Virus record (IMG/VR): IMGVR_UViG_3300047480_000525
Location: 1 to 35,944 of that record
Strand: one strand, 5' to 3'
Length of the DNA: 35,944 nucleotides
Source of the DNA: a virus
The notes below the pieces were generated by a model. The model was not told the origin of the DNA. It worked only from the letters and a program-made list of their open reading frames with translations, and searched no databases. Each line of letters begins with the position of its first letter. The first letter of the stretch is position 1. A program made the position numbers and the translations under genes. Of the stretch, positions 1 through 7,800 are shown one piece after another.

Positions 1-602
1 CCCTGAGAAGAATCACCTTCACCTTGAGTGGGCATTGCCTGAACCTCTTGCTTTTTATACTTCACATACTCAGTGATTTCACGAGCAAGTTTCAGAACTT
101 CATCAAAAGTTTCAGTCAGAGAAGCACGAGTCAAAAACTCATTTTCATCATCATTGAAAGAAATGTTATGAAAAGCACCAATCTTGTAGTAAAGATTGAT
201 TCGGTCAATGAAAGTCAGTTCATCCAAGTTCTCTTCCTTGGTTGAAAAGAAGTCATCGTTGTTCAGTTCATTATAACCATTGTAGAAAGTCCGAGAAAGA
301 CCAGGATACTTTTTCTTCATCAGACGTTCCACACGAACATCCTCAAGAACGTTCACAAAATCTTTAGGAACTTCAGGATATTCTTTAGTCCAGTCAATAT
401 TATCAGTGAAGAGTGCGTGTCCCACTTCATGACCCACCAGAAGGTCATAGACAGTTGCAGATGCTTTATCCCAACTCGGAAGAGTCAGCACACGACGGTC
501 CACATCGAACATTGCAGTCGAAACTTTCTTGTGCTCGATAATCAGATTCTCAGTTGCCAGACATTTGGCAAGAGACCCCTTGACTTCTAGGTTGACGGAC
601 AT
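1..602 (-). CDS. Metallopeptidase-like protein (HEVGH motif), 3' end beyond window
   Basis: Open frame on the minus strand from ATG at 602 to the window edge, about 200 codons visible and no stop, so the C-terminus is missing. It begins MSVNLEVKGSLAKCLATENL. At about residues 66-70 it has HEVGH, a zincin-type HExxH motif, inside LLVGHEVGHALFTD. Next comes NVLEDVRVERLM, which resembles the acidic helix that often supplies the third metal ligand. An in-frame TGA lies shortly upstream, and GGAG lies about 15 nt before the ATG. Its GC content looks higher than that of the tail genes, like gp32 at the other end, which suggests early or middle expression. The fold and the xEDxRVE segment recall the CobT/NorD-type partners of MoxR/CobS ATPases that cyanophages carry, but the VWA part would lie outside the window. 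The metallopeptidase label rests on the motif; the CobT link is inference. Confidence 0.75.
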   Translation of the reverse strand, partial: MSVNLEVKGSLAKCLATENLIIEHKKVSTAMFDVDRRVLTLPSWDKASATVYDLLVGHEVGHALFTDNIDWTKEYPEVPKDFVNVLEDVRVERLMKKKYPGLSRTFYNGYNELNNDDFFSTKEENLDELTFIDRINLYYKIGAFHNISFNDDENEFLTRASLTETFDEVLKLAREITEYVKYKKQEVQAMPTQGEGDSSQ

Positions 603-636
603 CTGGTGTGCTTTTGAACTCCGTTCATCATAGCAG

Positions 637-662
637 AAAAAAGGGGGGTCACCACTCCCCCC
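637..662 (-). terminator. Strong intrinsic terminator
   Basis: In the minus-strand sense a six-G arm (662-657), an 8-nt loop and a six-C arm (648-643) are followed at once by six T (642-637). This is a textbook rho-independent terminator. It lies about 35 nt upstream of the ATG of the metallopeptidase-like gene, so it either ends a short upstream RNA or attenuates that gene. Confidence 0.85.
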
Positions 663-738
663 TAGACACTGCGTAAACCGTCCACCACTAAAGACGGGTC
701 TTTTTGGTTTCTCAAAGCTACAAAGAAAACCTCAAGAC
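637..738 (-). ncRNA. Candidate small RNA or attenuated leader
   Basis: A sigma70-like promoter (773-745) predicts transcription starting near 738, and an intrinsic terminator ends at about 637. The product would be about 100 nt and contains no ATG. Within it GGTTT pairs with AAACC, AAAGA with TCTTT, and the terminator hairpin comes last, so it could be well structured. It may be a free-standing phage small RNA, or the leader of the downstream metallopeptidase-like gene with read-through at the terminator. No known RNA family was recognised. The boundaries are predicted from the promoter and terminator only. Confidence 0.45.
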
Positions 739-768
739 TTGTATAGAATACCATACGGTCTTGAGGTT
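728..768 (-). terminator. 11-bp perfect inverted repeat: late-gene terminator and possible operator
   Basis: Arms at 728-738 and 758-768 are perfectly complementary over 11 bp (AACCTCAAGAC and GTCTTGAGGTT) with a 19-nt loop. On the minus strand the stem is followed by TTTTCTTT, so it can terminate transcripts coming from the tail-fibre genes. The arms also bracket the -10 element of the promoter at 745-773, about 30 bp centre to centre, which is operator-like geometry. Both uses are possible. Confidence 0.6.
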
Positions 769-773
769 GTCAA
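745..773 (-). promoter_or_regulatory. Sigma70-like promoter with extended -10
   Basis: On the minus strand TTGACA (773-768) is followed by a 17-bp spacer and TATTCT (750-745), preceded by TGG, which gives an extended -10. The -35 is a perfect consensus match and the spacing is optimal. It faces the small-RNA region and the metallopeptidase-like gene. Similar promoters lie upstream of gp32 and of the small-gene cassette near 10350. Confidence 0.65.
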
Positions 774-805
774 CTATTGACTTATGTGCGATTTCTTCGT
801 TAAAA

Positions 806-982
806 TCACTCTGCTGAGCTTGATGATGAATCTTTATCTAGCTCACTAAGAGCTTCTAATGCTCCTTGAATTTTTAAATACTGTTCTTTTTTTATATTAA
901 AATCTTGTTCCAATTGAATAAGATCATTCTTAAGTTCTTCTGCTTTTGCTAGAAGAGTGTCATTCATTGTTTTCGCATCCAT
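806..982 (-). CDS. Small coiled-coil protein, possible tail-fibre chaperone
   Basis: A 58-aa ORF directly downstream of the fibre genes. It starts MDAKTMNDTLLAKAEELKND and continues as one Leu/Glu/Lys heptad-rich helix to about residue 50, then ends in a Ser/Glu tail. Size, helix and position after the adhesins recall T4 gp57A, the small coiled-coil chaperone needed for trimeric fibre folding; the phrase KIQGALEAL faintly resembles a gp57A segment. A GATAAATA element lies 30 bp upstream, and the 728-768 stem-loop lies downstream, so it is probably the last late gene of the block. Coding is supported by the uninterrupted helix and by position. The chaperone role is inference. Confidence 0.6.
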   Translation of the reverse strand: MDAKTMNDTLLAKAEELKNDLIQLEQDFNIKKEQYLKIQGALEALSELDKDSSSSSAE

Positions 983-1012
983 GAGTTTATTAATTTAAAA
1001 TAACTACAAAAA

Positions 1013-1020
1013 TATTTATC
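1013..1020 (-). promoter_or_regulatory. Late promoter-like GATAAATA
   Basis: Minus-strand GATAAATA differs at one base from the T4 late -10 TATAAATA. It lies about 30 bp before the ATG of the 58-aa gene and overlaps the stop of the 266-aa fibre gene, a typical place for a late phage promoter. Confidence 0.45.
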
Positions 1021-1819
1021 AGGTTTTCATAATGAAGCAAAGTGCGTAGTATGGTGGTCTATTTTCATGAGATTGTCCACCTCCTGTTGAAGATAAAGAG
1101 TGTACATGCCCCCCAACACCATTAATTGAAACACTATGAGAGTGTCCACCACCACTAAGAGATACATTATGTGCGTGAGCATTACTTGCACCACTGGTTG
1201 TAAATGAATGTGCATGATCTCCTGCTCCATCTGTTACACCACCTTGAGGATTAGCTCCATCACGAGCACCTCCACCACTAGTTCCTCTTTGAGGTAAAGT
1301 TAAAACATAACCATGTTGGTGAAATCCAGAGGGATTTGTACTTCCAGTATGTGTATGATTTGCAGTTTCTCCAGAAGTTTGTCCACTATGACTATGAGAA
1401 CCATCACCACTTGTTGAACCAGAGTGACTGTGATCACCAGCACTACTCATTGAGTGACTGTGAGATGGAATTTGAGACTCATTTAGTGAAACAGAATCTG
1501 CACCACCAGTTGCATTTGGGTTATAATTTCTTCCAGCACCAACAATAAATCTATCTCTTAAATCTGGTGTTCCATTAGATCCATCACATAATGCCCAACC
1601 AGATGGAATATTTAATGTAGTCCCAGACCACATTACAATTCCACCAGTTGGGAAAAAATTAATTGAAGCATCTAATTTTTGTGCTGTTACAGAACGATCC
1701 GCAATTTTAGAAGTTGTTACTTGGAGATTTCCAATTGCATCAGTTAAGATGCAACCAGATGAAAAATCACCAGAAACAATTTTTCCATCTCTGATAATTT
1801 CTACTTCTGTTCTTGCCAT
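1019..1819 (-). CDS. Short tail-fibre tip protein with collar domain and HxH array
   Basis: 266 aa. Residues 1-55 form a short N-terminal adapter (MARTEVEIIRDGKIVSGDFS). Residues 55-120 match the phage tail-collar pattern, with PSGWALCDGSNGTPDLRDRF and GATGG-like turns. From about 118 to the end there are nine HxH motifs, usually after Gly or Asp (GDHSHSG, GSHSHSG, GGHVHSL), ending in ENRPPYYALCFIMKT. In T4 gp37 similar HxH pairs line a trimeric needle and bind iron, so this is probably the receptor-binding tip of a trimeric fibre. The C-terminal half is paralogous to that of the adjacent 2574-aa protein, with a 19-bp identical stretch near the 3' ends. AAGG lies 9 nt before the ATG. Confidence 0.85.
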   Translation of the reverse strand: MARTEVEIIRDGKIVSGDFSSGCILTDAIGNLQVTTSKIADRSVTAQKLDASINFFPTGGIVMWSGTTLNIPSGWALCDGSNGTPDLRDRFIVGAGRNYNPNATGGADSVSLNESQIPSHSHSMSSAGDHSHSGSTSGDGSHSHSGQTSGETANHTHTGSTNPSGFHQHGYVLTLPQRGTSGGGARDGANPQGGVTDGAGDHAHSFTTSGASNAHAHNVSLSGGGHSHSVSINGVGGHVHSLSSTGGGQSHENRPPYYALCFIMKT

Positions 1820-1837
1820 TTTGTAAACCTTTTTAAG

Positions 1838-1845
1838 TATTTATT
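1838..1845 (-). promoter_or_regulatory. Late promoter-like AATAAATA
   Basis: Minus-strand AATAAATA, one mismatch from the T4 late consensus, in the 33-bp gap between the 2574-aa and 266-aa fibre genes. It is only 19 bp from the ATG, so the leader would be very short. Confidence 0.4.
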
Positions 1846-1852
1846 TTAATTA

Positions 1853-4800
1853 TCAATACTTGATTACAGGAAGAAGTGCAACAAAAGGTGGTCTATTTTC
1901 ATGAGCATTTCCAGAACCAGCAGAACTTGTTGTAAATGAGTGAGTATGGTCTGAAGCACTATTAATGCTTATTGAGTGAGAGTGACTTCCCGCAGAATTC
2001 AATGACATTGAGTGAGAGTGATCTCCTGCTGGGTTTAACGACATACCATGTGAGTGATTTCCTGCTGGGTTTAATGACATACCATGAGCATGATCACCTG
2101 CGGTATCAGTGTTTCCACCAGTATCCCCTCTGTTTGCTTCTGGACCACCACCTGGTTGCTTAGGTGTATTATTTGTTTGTGTTCTTGAGTATCCATGTCT
2201 GTGAGAACCTGCAGGACTAGTCGAACCACTATGAGAGTGATCACCTGCCGCACTTGTTGAACCACTATGAGAGTGCCCACCAGCACTGCTAGTTGAACCA
2301 CTATGGGTGTGATCTCCAGCACTAGTTGTTGAACCAGTGTGAGAGTGAGATCCACCAGAACCAGTGGTTCCATTATGACTATGTGAAGGCATTTCACCTT
2401 CTGTCAATGCAACTGTATTGGAACCACCAGTAGAACCAATTGCATAAGAACTTCCAGAACCAGCAGTAAAGTAATTTCTTAGGTCTGGAATTTTACCTGC
2501 TGCTCCATAAGTTGTTCCCAACATTGCATATAGTGAAGCAAAGTTTGCAGTTATTCCTTGGACAGTTCCAACTCCATTCGGAACAATTGAACCATCACAA
2601 ATAAGATAACCAGAAGGTGCAGATGAAGTTGCAAAATAAAATACAGAACCAGTTGGAACACCAGGAGGAATTGATTTCCACGCAACACCTGTTTGTGATT
2701 GAGAATCGGCAGTTAATACTGAACCATCAGCACCAACTTCTTGCATAACCGCAGCATTGTCACGAATACCAACAGGAATCTGACCTTTTCTATCCCATGC
2801 TGGGTCAGAAAGAAGTGCTCCTTGTCCTCCAAGTGCAATAATGAAGCAACTTAATCCAGCAGTAGGTGCTGTAGTAAATCTAATTTTTGCAGTGTATTCA
2901 CCAGATTCATTTGTCGGAACCAGATAGTCAGTATTTCCTTTTTGAATTACACCACCAATAGAAACAATCAAGTTGATTGGTCCAACAGGGACAAAAGGAG
3001 TGCCACCATCTCTGGTTAGATTAAATTCTAATGTTGAACCATTAAATGAACCAGAAATATCATCAAGAAGAATCGAGTTTCCTACAGGGAATGTTGAAAC
3101 TGTAATTGGGGGTCCAGGAATAAATCCTAGAGAATCAATAAAATCTTGACCAGTTAAAATACTATCAGTTCCATTTGCCCTTAAGAAATTAGTTGGTCTT
3201 CCTGGATTCTTCTTAATATAGGAACGTGCAAACACATCACCATCAATATCAGCACTTCCAGTGAGGTCAAAATCACCACCAACCAATAATCCCTGAGTAA
3301 TTGTAGTAATACCAGAAACATTTAGGTTTCCACCAACTAACGCATGACTTGCTAGTGATAATTTACCACCGAGAGTTGTGTCACCACTAGCACTTAATGT
3401 TCCTTGGATGGTGGTATTTCCATGATAACCACCAACATATAAATTCCCTGCAATACCAACACCACCACCAACAATAAGAGCACCAGTTCCAGTGCTGTTG
3501 GATTGTGTAGTTCCTCTTATGGTAACACTAGCATTTGATGCGTTGCTTCCGATATTTAAAGTAGTTGCTGCCTGGAAAGCATTTACAATTACTGCGTTAT
3601 TGTTCAGCAAACTAAATGTTGGGCTTAATGTCTCTAGAGTATTTCCTCCGAGGGTAAGTGTTCCAGAAATAATTGTATTTCCATTTGATGCAATTTTTAG
3701 TTTTGTTTCTGCTGGGTTGTCAAAACTCTCAGAACCGTATGCAAGAGATGCTTCTGGATTTGCGAGTTTCCATGAATAACCATCACTTGCATCAATACCA
3801 GCATACCAACGACGATTTGCATTATTATTGGTGATGTCCCATGATAATGCAACGTCACCAGAACCACTTTGAGTTAGTTTAAAGTGATTTCCTTTTAATT
3901 CAGTTCCACTATTATTTTGGAATACTGTAACTGTTCCAGAAGAACCAACTAAAACTCTTTCAGTATTATTTGTTAAAATTGAAACACTACTATCTGCATC
4001 AACTGCGTTAATACTTAGTTTTGATGAACCCCTATGAATTAGATCTGTACCCTCACCTGAGATTGTATCATTCTTTCTTATGATAAAACCACCATTCGGA
4101 TATAATCTATCATCACCATGTAAAGAAATTGATGTTAGTCCATCGGTATTTCCGATACCAATATCAAATGTTCTAGAGTTTGACAATCTAGAAGTGATTG
4201 TTCCTCCAATTGAAACTGAATTTCCAGTATTCAGTTCAATCACATTTCCATCAACAACTAAATTATCAATAATTCTAGTTGTTCCAGAATCACTATCAAT
4301 GGTTAAATCACCTATTACAGAGTCGATAGTATTATCATCTCTAACTGCTATACGAATATTTCCAAATTTTGCTCCAACACCAAATACATTAGTATTAAAG
4401 TCTACTCTTTTTGCAAATGTTGATATACCAGTTACTTCCAAGTCATTCAATAGAGAAATGCCAGCAAGATGAACTTGAGTATACGATGAAGTAAGTCCAG
4501 TAATTGGGTCCAATCCTAGCCCAGTGAATACTGCAGTTCTTTGAATTGTTGCATTTTGGAAAGTTACGTTTCCGAGACTTTGTGGTTGAGTAAAAACAAC
4601 TTGACCGTCTACGATTAAGTTTTGAACTTTTGATTCACCACGAACTTCAAAATCAAATGAACTATTATCTACAGTGTTTACATGTAATTTATCTGTTCTA
4701 ATATCAATAATGTCTGGTTGTCTGCTAATTACTCCAAATGGTCTCCACTCATTATTAATTCTTACATGTCCAATATAATTGGATGGGTTGGATAATAAGG

Positions 4801-7800
4801 AGATATCACCAGAACGAGGTGCTGCAATAGTTAGAGATGTTGGTGTAGAAATTCCTACAGTAACTAATTTCGATTGTGCGGCAGTTCCCTTAAGATATAG
4901 ATTTTTGGTCTCTATACCGAAGTCTGAAAGATTTGTTACCTTTTGTGTAAAGTTTACTGGACCATAGAACTGAGATGCTTGGTTGTTATTCTCACCACCC
5001 TCAACAGTAAGTCTTTGACGAACTAAAAGTTCATCAAAAATTCCACTTGAAACTGTGGAAGATTCCCCTTGAGAGTCGTCACCAGTATAAGTTAATATTG
5101 GTGCTTCAATTACACTCTCTTCTCCAGTTGCCGAACTCAATTTCTTGCTTCCAGAGAAAAATTCTCCAAGGTCGTTCATACCAGTATAAACTACTGAACC
5201 ACCTCTTTGTTCTTTTGCCTGTGAAGTTAGAACTTCATCTTCAGACAGAATTCTATTCTGTCTTTGTGGCATACCAGTGGAATAGTTACCAGGACCAAAT
5301 CCCAGATACTCAAATGTATGTCCAGATGCCCTCATGAATGATGGTCGTCTGACTTCTGTTGGAATTATCTTTATTTTTCTTGCAGAGGAACCAATAGGAG
5401 CACTTGTTTTAAATGTTCCAAATTGACCACGAAGAACTGTGAATGGATTTGACGAACTTGCAATTCTAATAATTTCAGAATTTATAGCATAATAATCACC
5501 TCTTCTTACTGAAGATGCATCTGAAAAACTTATTGTATTACTATTTCCGTCAAAAAGTTGATCCGTGTATACAGTTACTTTATCATATAGTGTTGAACCA
5601 CGAGAACCAAGATTTTCCTCCCCTCTTCCAATATTTCTGGAGTTTGGTGATAAAGTTCTCCTTAAAACAAAACCAGATGAAGTGGATGCGGTTTGTGTCA
5701 ATCCATAGGAGACTACACTAAATGTAGTGATTCCAATGGAATCTCGTACAACAAATTCACCATTTAAAATATTTGAACCAGTTTGTATAATTCTTACTTT
5801 ATTTCCTGGAAGCAATCCATGAGCAGTAGAAGTTGTATATGTTATGATTCCAGTTTGAGTATCAGAAGCTACTGCAGAGACTATACCACAAGATTCTGAC
5901 GATGTAATTGCAAATGGTAATTCTCCAGTTGTATTGGGTTCATATGTACTAATTCCAACTGGAGCATCCAGAACTACTGACTTTGAATCTGGAATAGAAA
6001 TTACTTTAAATACATTATTAAGATCATCTTGAGAGAATCCATTTAACTCAATAATAGTATTTCTATTATCATTAATTCCAGTTACTGTTACAACGCTAGC
6101 AGTTGAACCACCAGGAATGCTCAATGTATCATTGACACTATAAGCAGAACCTGGGTCCAAAATCTCAACATTTGATATATTTCCCGAGGCATTTGTTGTT
6201 ACTTTTACTGTTGCACCTTCTCCACTGGAAATTATTGGAAAAAGTTGTCTTGAGTATAGAGTTTGGGAAGCAGGATATCCAGAACCAGGTGTAAATGAAA
6301 CACTCTTAATAGAATTTAAATTATGTTGTACATCGGTGTTGATGGTTATAGTTGTATTTCCTACACCACTCAAAGAAACATAAGTTAGACCATAACCAAT
6401 TTTACTATTTTTTGCAAAGAAATTAATTGCTTCTCTTGTAATAGAGTGTCGTTTGTCACTTGTGGTGATTTTTCCAATAGTTCTTAGTTCAGCATGACTT
6501 ACTGCTGCTTTTGGATTTGTTTCAAAATTATCTCTATCTAATTGTGGGTATAGATTTTTTACGTCCTGATTGAATTCTTTCGAATCAAGACCAAATCCAA
6601 CGTTTGATGAGGGGGAAACATTAGAACTCAAACAAATCAAGTGGTAGATACCATCCTGTCCATCAGCACCAGGAATGTGTCTCTTTACCTGGGAAACACG
6701 GTAAATGAAGAAGGTATTTTTATAAGAATCTCTTGAAAATACTGGTAGTGCTTCTCTTTGCTGTCTTGTGTTTCTCGAATCTATGTCATTACTAAAGGTT
6801 CCAGGATTTGTGGAAACACCACTAATGGTATATTGGAATTGCTTTGAGTTTAAGATAGAATCAACTGTGTATATTCCATTGTAAGTTGATACTATTCCCG
6901 AAGCACTTGGATTGTTGGTGCTTCTTACTTTCTGAATGTTTACAGAATCCCCAGAAAAAAGTCCATGAGGTAGTTCTGTTGTTATTGTTACTATTTGATT
7001 ATTATTAATAATAGAACCAGCACTAGCATTAACTATTACCTTCTCGTTCCTTAAATCTTTCGAACTAAGTAAAGTATCATTTGTATATGAAATACTAGTT
7101 ACACCAACAGTTTTAGATTCCTGTATTACATATCCAGCTTCTGGTTGCTTTGCATTTTCATATTCTTTTGGAATAACATAACGAATTTTATAAATTTTAT
7201 CATCAATTGAACGATTGTCTAGCTTTCTCTTAATAAATGTGGACGATGTTTCTGTTCCAATTACAGAAGTGCCAATTCCAACTATTGCATTATAAATTTG
7301 ATTTTCTACTGCTGACGCAGAACCAGTAATATACCAATTACTTTCAGATTCATCATATTGAATTGGGTGTCCAATTTCACCTGGGAGTTTATCTGATACC
7401 CTACTGCTAATTGTTAGGACTCCACCAGTGTTTGTTAGCCCCAAAATTGGAACATCGGCAATAGCATCATTAAGTGATTGTGCTAATTTTATTTGGTTTG
7501 CTCCAACACCAGTTGTTATAGCATAATAAATCCCTTCATTTTCAAGTCCATCTGGAGTTTGTCCAGTATCACTAAAAATTCTAATCTTCTCACCATTGAT
7601 TAGTTGGTGATTTGAAGAGAATGATAGAATATTATTTACGATATTATTTTGCCCATTTATTCTTGTTACTTTATATTCTTTCTTTGCAGAGGTTCCAATA
7701 CCACCAGATACTGGCATTAAAATTGGGGAGCTGTATGTAGTTTGTGCAGTACCTATAGTTATAGTTAAATATAATTTATCCTCGTTTCTTGCACCAACTC

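Noticed and set aside
677-705. AAAGAC/GTCTTT repeat as a separate terminator
   Set aside because: The 2-nt loop is too small for the full stem and no T-run follows on the minus strand; treated as part of the small-RNA candidate.
1336-1548. Plus-strand ORFs inside minus-strand fibre genes (also at 3492, 4080, 12541, 26479, 27990 and others)
   Set aside because: They mirror low-complexity coding sequence of the real genes and have no plausible start context or protein-like composition.
1929-2366. 36-bp regular repeats resembling a CRISPR array
   Set aside because: They are contiguous, in frame and encode HxH units of a fibre tip; there are no spacers or cas genes.
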